Assembly: GCA_001466705.2 (NCBI GenBank)
Contig: LATX02000144.1
Location: 806,001-870,000 of the forward strand
Length of the DNA stretch: 64,000 nucleotides
Source of the DNA: Moniliophthora roreri
Taxonomy: Eukaryota > Basidiomycota > Agaricomycetes > Agaricales > Marasmiaceae
Direction: 5' to 3'
Shown in pieces: positions 36,296 to 46,785 of this stretch (its first letter is position 1; each line of letters opens with the position of its first letter). The translations under genes were made by a program, and so were the position numbers. Below the pieces are notes generated by a model. The model was not told where the DNA came from. It saw only the letters and a list, made by a program, of their open reading frames with translations, and did no database searches.

Positions 36296-37441
36296 TCAGA
36301 CTGCCTGCTCGACGAACCGGTACTGGTGCTGGTATGACATCGAAGGACCTGCACTGGCCCAAGAGCTGGCTGCCAAAGACTCTATCCACAACTTCACGGA
36401 GTCGTCGGCGTCGGGAAACTGCATATCCAATGGCCGAACCACTAGGGGTTCAGGAGTGAGACAAGCAGATGGAGAGGAAGCAGGGGAAGGAGAATAGCTC
36501 AGTTCCGGAGTCTGAGAAGAAGGACGAGGCGGCGACGTAGAATACATATTGTTAGGATGAGTCTGTTCAAGATAAGCTGTCGATTGGCCGTATGAAACGC
36601 CGGCAAATGACTGAGGGGCATGATTAGCGTATGGTACGGAATAATTGTTTGTGAACGGGATCGTGTTGTCTACTCAGGAGGTCAGCCTGGAAGGGAATAA
36701 GAATGGAAACGGACTTGCCACAAGCGAAAGCGTCATGGTATGCGGGCAGTGGAGCTGGAGCGGAGAACAAAAGTTGAGGTTCGGGAATCGGTAAAGGCGC
36801 CGTGCTGTCCGCCCTGTCTTTCTTGATGTTGCACACCTCGATCTCAACCTTGGTGAGCCTTAAACCATGATTTCTGAGGTGTCGATCGAACGTGGAACGG
36901 CGTTTGATGCTGTCAAAACATGTGAGATCCCCTGGGCTCAGACAGAGTGGAAAGGCAATTACCAAGAAGTGCAACCATCGACCGGACACACGTACAAGGC
37001 ATAGTTGCCGTGAGTCTCCTTCACGTGTCTTTTACACGACGAGGGATCCCCGAAAGACTTGTGGCATCCTGGCTCGGGGCATTTGTGAGGCTTGTTGCCG
37101 GTACTAGCGATAATCAGACTTGGATTATATGAAGTTCATCTAAGACTTACTGTTTATTTTCGTGCGTTCGAAGTCCTGAACGCTGATTAAAGGCCTTGGT
37201 GCACTGCTTACACTTGTAAGCCCTGAGGAAAGTGGAATGGCATGAACATCGCTAAACGAGCGAAAACGGAGGATATTGTACTTTGAGTTTTCGTGAACTC
37301 CGCTCACATGACGTCGCAAGTCGCCTTTTCTCTGAAATGTCTTATCGCAATCTGGGCGGGTACAGGGATACTGCAGGAGAACGATAAATCAGCAACAGTT
37401 GAATAGTTGGAAAAAAGATTGGAACGAACCTCGCGAGGCAT
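36296..37441 (-). CDS. C2H2 zinc-finger protein, four fingers (probable transcription factor)
   Basis: The first exon is 12 nt (MPRE, 37430-37441). Finger 1: YPCTRPDCDKTFQRKGDLRR with HVSGVH. Finger 2: YKCKQCTKAFNQRSGLRTH, whose second His codon is split CA/T by an intron, giving THENKHTGNKPHKC, a TGEKP-like linker. Finger 3: CPEPGCHKSFGDPSSCKRHV with KETH. Finger 4: YVCPVDGC, an intron, then IKRRSTFDRHLRNHG. After the fingers come KVEIEVCNIKKDRADS and a Pro/Ser/Ala-rich region (SPPRPSSQTPELSYSPSPAS) with an acidic stretch DADDSVKLWIESL that could be an activation domain. The stop is at 36296-36298. DNA binding is inferred; the targets are unknown. The last exon border near 36660 is approximate. 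Confidence 0.8.
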
Positions 37442-37975
37442 GATTGTATAAAGAACGTTAGAAAATATTCGTGGAAAGGATAGAATAGACGTTGTCCCGC
37501 AACGTTGAACACGACAAGTTTGTGGTATAAGAGAGGAGGAAAAAAGTGCAGACGCAAAGTTCTTTGGGCCGTTTATGTTTATAGGCTCAAGGCTGTGCCA
37601 CCGGTGAAAAGAGTCCTTTCTCTCCATCCCAAGCTTGAACCCGACAAGGCTCTATTGTGTTCTTGTCGGATAGAACGCCTAAACAACAAGCGGGATCGAC
37701 GATTCATTGTCCAATGGCCGGCCGGAACTCCGTTTTTGGAGAAATATGGCGCTACTCGTCCAGATCAGAACACCCCGAATAAAAAAGAGAGTGAACATTT
37801 CGCATTGTTTGTGCCTGATTTGAATGTCTGACCTGAATAGTGTTCACAAAGGAAGGAAAATGATAACCGGGTGATACTTTTGTTCCGAGGGGTTCAAGAG
37901 AGTATCAGAGCTTTGATTCGATGCCCTTTCTACCATATAACGTGGTCGAATAAGTACTCAATGATACTGCTCAAC
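37442..37975. other. Upstream region of the zinc-finger gene
   Basis: 534 bases. A plus-strand open frame at 37505-37831 (about 108 codons, starting without a clear context) has no domain I recognise. Promoter expected here. Confidence 0.45.
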
Positions 37976-39479
37976 TTAGTTGCCTAAGCCGGGCCCATCA
38001 ATTTTTCGTGTGATTCTCTCTTCCAGCCAAGGCGCGATAGCCCAGAGATCACTCCACACGAAAGAGGCAAACTGATGTCGATTTGGTCCTTGGACCAAGT
38101 CCAAATCTTGAAGAGGAATGAACCTATCTTCAGAGACCTCGCGTGTTCGAGGACCAATGACCTGGGCTAGAATCCTGTCAAGCAGTCGATCAGAATACAG
38201 AACCACTCGGCGCTTGAGTACCAACATCATCCCTCCTACCCATTTGAGACCATCCTCTTCAATTTCACCAGACCCAAGCCAGCGCTTGTCTTCACCTCCA
38301 GGTGTATACCAAGGATAGTTCCTATGGGATCGTGCGGGCAAAGGGTGTGTCATCTTCGTCAGGTCAAAGGCTGCGGGGGATTCACCAGCTACGAAAAGTC
38401 AGTGACGTATGAGGATTGAAATCTGAAAAAACAAACGATAATCAGGCAAGTCCGGTCCCAACGGATAGACTCCATGGTCTGCAATCTTATGATCACCTTG
38501 AGCACAGGTTGACGACACGTCGAAGTTCTCCGCGCCTGGTGGATGCAGGAAAACATGAGCGTTCGGATTGATTGTAAGGGTGCTTCTGGGACGATTGAGC
38601 GTCCCCAACGCGATGATCCTGACATCCGCCAGTTCGACTACAAGCTATATATGTAAGTGCAAAGCTTGAGCATCCCATAATTACATCGAATTTGTAATCA
38701 ACGCACCCTAACACGTGTTTCCAGGTGTATGAGGTTATTTTCAAGCCTAAAGACATGCCGTTGAGTGGCATTCATTCAACGACTAGGCGGCGCTTGATAG
38801 ATTCCTCACTTCATCTGGTCGAAAATGGCTAACGGGTTGAAATTGCGAGTTGAGCCTTCTAGCATATTTGCGTGGCCTTTTCGGCTAAGTACGATGTATC
38901 TTCAAAGCATCTTCAGTCTTGAAAGGTACGATGCTGATGCTGAGTGACTGACTGACTTGGTCCAGGTCTCGTCCGTAGTACATGTAGTTCGACTACGATG
39001 CCAAACTCGTTGCATTGTCCTCCAATTCACGATAACTTCGTGTCAATAAGGCAACTATAGTCAAGTGTATAATCTACGTACTGTAGAAAGGCCATCTTCC
39101 AGCTGCTTTCCTTCGGACTCCACTTCCTCCACCCAGGCAAGAACCGCCGATGGAACGACTCCTTCCATTCTTCCGTTTTTAAATTCGGCAATGTGGCTTC
39201 AAAAAGAATCCATTGAGGAGATGCAAGTGACAATATATCTACCCAATTCTGCCGAGGCACGGTCTGTCGAACGCTCAAGTTCCTGAGGGAATCATGGTAC
39301 TGGTCCGAGTATAGGTCACGGAGAATCGGCCCCCGCCAGGGGTTGAGAGAGGGGTCTGATACGATGGCGTTGAGTTGCCGACACGTATGAGATACGCTGA
39401 CAATAGAGTCGAGGTCAAGTTCACTGAGAATGTCGGCGATAAGCTCGACAGGCAGAAGTGATACAAAGTTTGTGGACAT
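37976..39479 (-). CDS. F-box protein, conserved agaricomycete type
   Basis: The N-terminus is an F-box: FVSLLPVELIADILSELDLD with SIVSVSHTCRQLNAIVSD, the part that would bind Skp1 in an SCF ubiquitin ligase. Exon 1 ends near LPGWRKWSPKESSWKMAFLQ. Later exons, joined with consistent phases, give RVWHRSRTTCTTDETWTKYI, GHANMLEGSTRNFNPLAIFD, LENNLIHLETRV, VVELADVRIIALGTLNRPRS, then NPNAHVFLHPPGAENFDVSS and THPLPARSHRNYPWYTPGGE. The end is ERITRKIDGPGLGN at stop 37976-37978. The substrate domain is not a known repeat type. The start ATG (39477-39479) is only 34 bases from the stop of the PP2C gene. Substrate unknown. Confidence 0.82.
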
Positions 39480-39513
39480 CAGTCAGGTAGAGCTGTGACG
39501 TAAATTATGTACT

Positions 39514-41301
39514 CTACAATTTGGATTTTACTGCCTCGAGAGAGATGGATGCAGAATTAGCTTGCTCTTCCTGCCCTTTTTCCCACCAGATAACGGTAAC
39601 CGTGATGTCATCTCTGTATCTTCGGGAATACGGTGCCGGAATGCTCATTATCTTCCTCAGCGCTAGCTCGTCTCCACCACCTAGAGCATTACGAATGAGA
39701 TGCGAGCTGACATTATCGTCAACAAATGCCCATGTTCCGCTATTATCCGCCTTCTTATTCATTTTACCATCGATTCCTGCATTGGTAGTAGTCGTAGGTA
39801 CCAATGAAGGCAGATCACGTTTGGGTATACTACCCTTCAATCCAGCGAGGTAACCACCAACAAGACCCACAACTTCTTCTGATCTGGAGGTCTTTATTAG
39901 CGTCTCCAAGACATGTATAAGCTGAATACTGACCGTAATTCATCCCAAAGTCCATCTGTGGCAATTACAACGAACCTAATCGATGAGGAATCTTCAAAGG
40001 ATAACTTTCTATGGGTGACAACTGGGCGAGCAGTGACATAAGGGGGAGTTTTCAATGTAATGGGCGCTTTTCTCATGGGCATTCCGTTTCCAATCATGAA
40101 GACCTGGTTCAAGCTGAGGCCTCGGGTCAGCAGAAAATGGGAACGACAGGCTGTATGCTCACATATCTTGAATCTCGGCCGGCCACTTGTACCTCGCATC
40201 TCCGAAAGCTCTTGAAGGTTCAAGTCCACCGAGAATGCGTCCATTCTTGATGACATATTCTGCCTCATCTTTAGGGTGCTCCGAAATGATTCTTGAATGG
40301 AACATCAGCGCGTGAACGCGTTCGGTGAAGAATAAATACGCACCGTTCGGCCTCGTTAGGATTACGTCCAGTCTGATCTTCGCTCAGCACGTCTACAACC
40401 CAAGCACCTTTTCCATTCTCTCCCGGTTGCCAAATGCCAGCGACGGCTCGACTGTCCCCGGCGCACGCAACGTACAGATCTTGATGAGAGGTATCGAATA
40501 TTGCCATAAGCGCGCAACTGCCTAAAATGTGTGAGAGATGTAGAGAATGAATGGAAGAAGCAATTTACCTGATATTGCTGGCAGCATGGTTTTCATAGCC
40601 ATGGGGTGTTTGCTCAGGTCTGGTACCTGATCTTTTGAGGGTTGATTCTGAATTGCCTCTTTGAGTAAAGTCAAGGGAGCATTCAAGAGATGCCAATCCA
40701 ACGCGGTGAACGCCTTCTCGATCGCGAGAGACACATTTTGGGGATCAGAAGCAGAGCCGGTAGCTGGGGTTGGTTTTGATCCAGGCCATAGCATGGATGT
40801 GACATTCTGCAGAATGCTGGGAGCGGATAGAGGTGTCTTGGCGTCCGCGGCCAGCTGGCTAAGCTCGAGGGCGACCGCCCGAATCAGGCTACGCGATAGT
40901 AAGGTAGATGTCTCCGGACCGCGATGACCATCGAAAACCGAGAAAAATAGATAGTCTCCAGGACCAGACTTGTCCGTTTCGTCTCGTTGGATGATCTGTT
41001 GAGAGTTGGCGTCTTCGATGGGATCATTCGACGACAGCGACGCAGTGGTATGGTGCCATGTAGTTCCGTAAGGTCTACGGACTGTTTCCGTTGAAGCATT
41101 CTGGATCAAACGCTTGTTCACCTCCTCCATGGACAGCAGCTGAATCGTCTTCTTCGACATTCCGCGTTGTCCGCTTTCTCCGACAGTCCTGACAGGAATT
41201 TCGAAAGACTGGCGAGCTGATGTGTAGTAGTAGTAGTAGTAGTAGCCTGCACCACCAGCAGCCACTGAGGCAGCCACAGGTTTCCAGGCTTGTCGAAGCA
41301 T
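39514..41301 (-). CDS. PTC5: PP2C phosphatase, PTC5-like, with mitochondrial N-terminus and C-terminal SKL
   Basis: PP2C-family Mg/Mn-dependent phosphatase, probably acting on pyruvate dehydrogenase. The start MLRQAWKPVAASVAAGGAG followed by seven Tyr looks like a mitochondrial presequence plus membrane segment. Catalytic marks: DPIEDANSQQI, FFSVFDGHRGPETS, LMAIFDTSHQDLYVACAGDS with RAVAG, FVVIATDGLWDELRSEEVV, and the distal Asp in YRDDITVTVIWW. The C-terminus is LEAVKSKL before TAG at 39514-39516. SKL is a canonical type 1 peroxisomal signal. Yeast Ptc5 is known to have this combination and to reach peroxisomes by way of mitochondria. The Tyr run is encoded by a GTA/TAC trinucleotide repeat. 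Introns lie near 40524-40570, 40285-40350, 40105-40165 and 39890-39935. Confidence 0.9.
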
Positions 41302-41609
41302 TAAAGTTCAAGTTGAGTAGGTCACCTTAGGCGTCGCGTGATGGCAGATTTGCATGCACGGGCCAGGTACAGCCACTGGCGTGAACGATCGGAGTCTCCT
41401 GATGACGACCTCCGACGTTCTCGTCTGTTTGAGTGACGGTCTATCCTCGTTCAGAGAACTCTAGCTGTTTCATATCAGCACAATAACCTATAATTAGGAA
41501 ATGAACATTATTTTGTCTAGCTAACAAGTTGAACAGATACTATCGTCAAGTCATTTTCAACCGCGCTCTAAACATCCATAGTGCTAATTTAATTTATCTT
41601 CAGAAAAAA
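41302..41609. other. Upstream region of the PP2C gene
   Basis: About 300 bases; GC-rich near the PP2C start, AT-rich further out. No gene. Confidence 0.4.
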
Positions 41610-42179
41610 ATGCTGCAAGAGTCTTCATTTTCCATACTTCTAGTTTTCTTTCTTGGTTTAACCGCCACAATCCCAAAGTTTTTACCTCAGCAAATTAGCC
41701 AATACGTATTACGAGGGGCGTTTCCATCTTCACAACTCGTTCTTCTGGTCTTCCTTAGGTTCTACCCACTCTCTAACGTATTGGGCCGATGCTGGTGCGC
41801 ACCACTTGACGGGTACACGATGTATGGCGTACAATCCGGAGGCACTTCCATCTGCACAACGCAAACTTCGAAGGAGCAAGATTCATTCCACGTGCTTGAC
41901 GTGCTTGACGAATTGGCGCGCGAATTCAAGGTGAGCCCTAAGCTAAACGCGTTCCTGTCCTACTTCTCACTCCTGGGCATTATCCCTCTTCATTTCCCGC
42001 TATTATCCTCTGCGCACGTTGAGCGATTCAAATACTTCAAGTACGAATGTATTATGTCCGGTACGTATCTTGTTCTATGCTACGCTGCAGATAATCCAAC
42101 CCACCCTTGCTTGAGCCATTGGTCTTCACCGTCTCTCGCTATGATTAAAAGTCGTGCTGAATTGCTCGAACCGCTATAG
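41610..42179 (+). CDS. Unrecognised open frame with hydrophobic N-terminus
   Basis: About 190 codons from ATG at 41610, MLQESSFSILLVFFLGLTA, then a Cys/Trp-containing middle (GRCWCAPLDGYTMYGVQSGG) and FHVLDVLDELAREFKVSPKL. The hydrophobic start could be a signal peptide. It lies just before an NTPase relic on the same strand and may be remains of its 5' part or chance. No homology recognised. Confidence 0.25.
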   Translation: MLQESSFSILLVFFLGLTATIPKFLPQQISQYVLRGAFPSSQLVLLVFLRFYPLSNVLGRCWCAPLDGYTMYGVQSGGTSICTTQTSKEQDSFHVLDVLDELAREFKVSPKLNAFLSYFSLLGIIPLHFPLLSSAHVERFKYFKYECIMSGTYLVLCYAADNPTHPCLSHWSSPSLAMIKSRAELLEPL

Positions 42180-42236
42180 TGATTCAAACACGACCCAAGG
42201 CTGTCGCTTTTCCTCGAACCCATTCTATAGTCGTCC

Positions 42237-43636
42237 ATGATTGTTCATGCACTGATCTTTACACAAGACTTCAATAGCGAGTTATTCCTGCGAGGCGCCC
42301 AACGACTGCAAGAAACACGTCCTCTCGACCAATATCGACAGGAACGCTGGGGGAAACCCTTCCATAAATTTTTGGCGACGTTGGATGAAAAGGACGGCCA
42401 ATATTTCGCCTTCCAGTTACCACCAGTAGTGGAGCGGCCGAGGGAGACCACGCAGGGGCTCGTGACAAAGGAGTTCCTCGACGTGGAAAGGGTGATTATT
42501 AACTGCTTTAACGCAGGGTCGTCGTCGGGTGCGAACGGGCTCCAAGAAGGGGAGGACTTTTCCTACGACGAGGCTGTAGGAGATATAAAAAATCCAGGGG
42601 TTGTCATGGAGGATCTCAAGAAGCAGCTACAGATTTCGAAATAAACGGGCGGGCTGCAGTGTCTGATTGTAGTCGGACACCCTGGAATAGGTGTGTAACG
42701 GTTTAGTGGGGTTTCGCCGTTGACTGAGAATTTCAAAGGGAAAACACTATTCCTTCATTTCTTGTATCATCGGCGTTTATGTCAAGCAGAACCAACAGTG
42801 CTAATTCACTCCCCCGACGAGATATACATGGCGATGGAAAAAGGAACGCTCTTACTCCCCAAATTGGATTTCAACAGGCGCCGGCGTCTCTCGTCGGAAG
42901 TATGGACACTTTTTGACTCCGACGAGGTGCTGCCTGCACCGCCAAAGCCATGGATCGATAGCCGTACCTTCCTTGTTTACACAGCGTCGCCTCGCCAAGA
43001 TCGATGGGAATGGCAAAAGAGAAGTCCCTTCTCAGGTCGAAGAGTTATCATGAACCCTCCGACCCACCGCTAGATTGAAGTGATGTGCGTGTGTGTATCC
43101 CTCCAAAGCAGTCCAGTGGTGACTAACTCTTAGATCCTAGTGTGTCTCGCCTCCAAAAACCAGACGGTTATCAGCGCGCCCTCGTTGAAATAGTTCTTCA
43201 CAGATACGGCCGTTCACCCCGCAATGTTCTAAAGTACACCCAAGATTTGGCAGTCTTCAGATCCCTAGAGTCCGAAATCGAGGTCGCGATTCGCGATATG
43301 TCCGTCAATGATCCACTCAAGGCCAACCAAGCTGCCTTTAATGCCCAATACTGTGTCCCACCGAATCTTTCTGATACTTCCCCGCAATAACCGGATTCTT
43401 ACGATCCCGACACCGAGAGTGCAGACTCTGACTCTGCCTATGACACGTCCGAAGAGGGTAACGACGTCGACGATGACAATAACGACGATAACAACAACAA
43501 CAACAACAACAACAGCGACAACGACGATGACGACGACGTTGTTGATATGTACTACATGCATGTCCCTGATCTGGACATGAGCTGTCTGAGTGTGGACGAT
43601 GACGATCCCCTACCCCCACACTTTCCTCTTAAATGA
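42237..43636 (+). pseudogene. Relic of a Crinkler/RHS-like P-loop NTPase gene
   Basis: The first part (RPLDQYRQERWGKPFHKFLA, YFAFQLPPV, LVTKEFLDVERVI) is typical of a large agaricomycete NTPase group. After an in-frame TAA at 42642-42644 the same frame continues LQCLIVVGHPGIG. A 48-nt intron (42691-42738) then joins G to GG, giving an intact Walker A, GHPGIGKT, followed by LFLHFLYHRRLCQAEPTVLI. Further segments are LVYTASPRQDRWEWQKRSPF and ALVEIVLHRYGRSPRNVLKY. In-frame stops also occur at 43071-43073 and 43388-43390. Beyond the last one the frame stays open through an acidic and Asn-rich tail to 43636. Three nonsense codons with an otherwise continuous frame point to recent inactivation. The family link is from motif memory, not a search. 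Confidence 0.6.
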
Positions 43637-44020
43637 CATTGTCAGGAGTCTAGCGGACCCAGGAGTCATGAGGAAGGCTGATGAAATGGAGGGATCCTCC
43701 ACTGGATTCTCTCCAGACGGATAGAATAGATCACGGACATTTCCAGTGTGTGACAATCTCATTTGTAAACATTCCCTGTACATACAAGCATACGAGCACA
43801 GCCTACTTCGAAAGCTATATCGTCCTTTCCTTGAAGCGACAATCTATGTCCATATCATCCAATAATACCGATGAAAGAGCAAGAAATCGACGTTCTGCGG
43901 CCACTGTTTCAGAAAACTGCAAGCAGGTGAATATGAGTAGAATTATCGTGGACATATGTATGACATACCTCCAACTCTGCCTCAGAAGACATATGGTTTG
44001 ACTTCAACCGATCTATCAAC
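43637..44020. other. Intergenic between two relics
   Basis: Short open frames only; nothing recognised. Confidence 0.4.
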
Positions 44021-45420
44021 TCAAATACGTTGCCCAAAGCCGGCGCATTCTGATTTTGCATTTAGTTCCATGAAATACAGGGAACTAGGAATATTCACCT
44101 CAATTAATATTCTTCTGGTCCTCCTCGAGCGCACTCGGGAAGCGTATGAAACCCACGTTCTCAAAAGTCCCGTCAACGACTGTAGTAGATTTTCTTCATA
44201 GCTATACAGCATTGGCACGTAGTCGCGTCGGAGGACGCGAACCAATATGCCCGACCGACTGAATGACTCGAGTTTGCCAGTAAAGGTGTCATCCGATGAT
44301 TGGACGTAGACTTCCACCTCGACTGACTGCAGAGTTGACAGCCTCGACTCCACGGCAGATATGACGGCATGTAAGGGAGGTGGTATTGCGGTCTCTAGAG
44401 GACGTACTACCAAGCTTTGCAACCTCGAAAGGAATGTGTAATCAGATGAGATGATGTCGGAGACGGGGCTAAAAACACATCCCTCGAGGACCAAGTTCCT
44501 GCAGCTTGGCGACAGACGGAGAAGGCGTCCTATCGATCCATCCATGAGCGCAAGTCGCTCAATAACGATGGTAGCAAGGTTACACCGAGACAGAATCCAT
44601 CATGAGCCCTGCACCTAATCCCACGGACTTCAGCTTCAGAACTTCAAGCGCGGGCAACACGAGTTGGGGACACAGTACAATATCTACCGTGGTGTCACAT
44701 AGTCCCATAATGGAGGCTTAATTTTCGCAAGGTAGTGATTGAGATTCGTCTCGGACGAACACTACGATATCCATCGTCAAAGCTTGTGTGGATGGGCAGA
44801 GAAAGACTCTCAAGGCGAGAACATTTCTGAAGTAGTGCGAATATCGTCTCCTCTTCATAGTGACCAGACACATGGAGATTGGTTAACTGATGTAGAGGGA
44901 AATCCGGAAGCGAGTGGTTAATGTCAAAAAGATCGTTCAACCATGTCGACGAGAGAGCATCGAGGTATGGTGCGCACTCTGATCTTCGGAGAGCACAAAG
45001 AAAAGGGTGGTCGTAGTAGTCCCGATAGCGTTCTGTAGAGCGCAAATTAAGATTGACTTGTTTAAGTGACGACAAGACTTGGCCCTTTTGAGGAGTCACC
45101 CCCGCAGCGGATGGATGTTCGAGAATGTAGCCGGAGAGTGTCAAGGAATGCCATTGTCGGCAATGCCTTGACAACATAGCACACAGTGAATCTGATCCAG
45201 GAATCGGGGGAATTTCGAGGTCGTCGCAATGTAGATGTATGTGCAATGGTGTTCGCGATGCTCGTTGGAGTGTGGTCAATATCATTTTTCTCGTATTCTC
45301 CAATTCGGCTATTGAAGTTTATGCGAATGTGGGACCAAGACGTGGTTACACAATTAAAATCCAATTCCAGTACGTCAAAAGTAAAATAGACAAGTACCTG
45401 CAAACACACCCTAATGTCCA
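44021..45420 (-). pseudogene. Broken F-box/LRR-like gene
   Basis: The minus strand carries three blocks of an F-box/leucine-rich type protein in different frames. Block 1 (from about 45303): LTTLQRASRTPLHIHLHCDD, FPLHQLTNLHVSGHYEEETI, ALLQKCSRLESLSLPIH, ending at TGA. Block 2: VLCPQLVLPALEVLKLKSVG, ending at TAA. Block 3: LLRLSPSCRNLVLEGCVFSP to the stop near 44021. No intron ends fit the frame changes well, and the F-box itself is missing or scrambled upstream. The pattern is that of the many F-box proteins in mushrooms. I call it a pseudogene; missed splicing is the alternative. Confidence 0.6.
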
Positions 45421-46785
45421 TGGTGTCTCCAAATTACAGAGTTTTTCCCTTTCATGTAGGAAGAATCTCGTATGGAAGAGATTATTGTGATGATCAAGTT
45501 TGACTCCAGTCAAAACTCGATTCGACCGAGTCCAGTCCCCATATGATCCGTGCCCCTAAGTATAGGACTTCGATACATGCTTCTCTGCGAGTGGAATATT
45601 TGGCTCGGGATGTTTGACCATAGCCCGATCATTGAATTGCCTGTAAAGTTGTATGTGCTTCTTGCATCAAGGTAAACCATACTGTGGGATGCACAATATA
45701 TATTTAATCTTCGACCCCCTATCTCACAGTCCGTACTTCTGAGCTGCCCGTCAAATGTGGCCGTTCCTCCCATCCACTCGGACTCCTACATAGCACCAGA
45801 AGCTTATGATCGCCAGTCAATGATGCAGGCTCGGTATACCGGCGATACACCAAGATTTACGGTGACAAAACCCGAAAGATCAAGGGAGGGTCACATTAAA
45901 GCATCGAAAAGTCGCAATCCGGGGACCAGTGGGGTCCCAGACTCCGGCGTTCGTAGGGCTCTTCATACGAATGCGAACATTATCAGAACTCGTCTCTCGG
46001 CCCCATTCGACACCGCTATGCGTTGAATTCCTCATCCTGATGGAGTAGAATTTTGAAGCCTCTGAAGATGAAAGCTAAGCGTGATCGTTGATTTTCCCTT
46101 GGATTTATTGGCCCCGACGTAAGGACGGCAGAAGCTGCACATTTGTGCGAGGTTTTCTACATAAAGAAAGTACTTATCGGGCTGAATAGAGAAAAGTGAA
46201 CTTGGCCATTGCGTAGTAAATCGAGCACGCGTCTCTGAGAGTGCATTGATTTATGGAAAGCCCGACTAGTGTAGAGAAGCATCAACCGCATGTATGGGCT
46301 GTGATGATATTCGTACAGAAACTCGTGTGTTCCAGGAGGCATGTAACTCTGGTGCGTGCGTAAACTTTCATGATGGACCGTAACGAGGCTCAAGGATTCT
46401 CTTTAGCTTTCGCCTCCGGTCGTAAGGAGATTTCTTCTGTACCTTCATTTCCTCTGCATCAGTGCACTGATCGGCGTCTGGCGACAATGACTCGGACTGC
46501 AAACCTTGCAGCCGACCCTGGGTTGGAAATTGACATTTCGGGGCGGGAGACGAAGAGGAGCGAGGAGGAGATGAGAGGACAGGGGGACAGAGGTAGGTGA
46601 ACCATGTAAGGATATCCGTCAGAGAAATCCCTGATCTCTAGTCGAAGATCCCCCCGTTGAGATGTTCGGATATTATTGTACCATCAGAAAAAGTCGTCGG
46701 GCGGAGATTCGGCCCGAAAGCGAAAAGGGGACACTTAAAGTCTCACTCGACCACATTCCCTCTCGCAGCCGTCGCACCACTCTTC
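45421..46785. other. Gene-poor stretch, 45.4-46.8 kb
   Basis: Open frames at 45757-46026 (plus), 46157-46393 (minus) and 46370-46600 (plus) have no recognised features. The last 300 bases should hold the promoter, and perhaps a leader exon, of the ACT-domain gene. Confidence 0.4.

Noticed and set aside
37505..37831. 108-codon plus-strand open frame upstream of the zinc-finger gene
   Set aside because: No recognisable domain and it sits where the promoter is expected; likely chance.
43308..43580. Thr-rich plus-strand frame over the trinucleotide repeat
   Set aside because: A reading of the AAC/GAC repeat in another frame (ACA/ACG), not independent coding.
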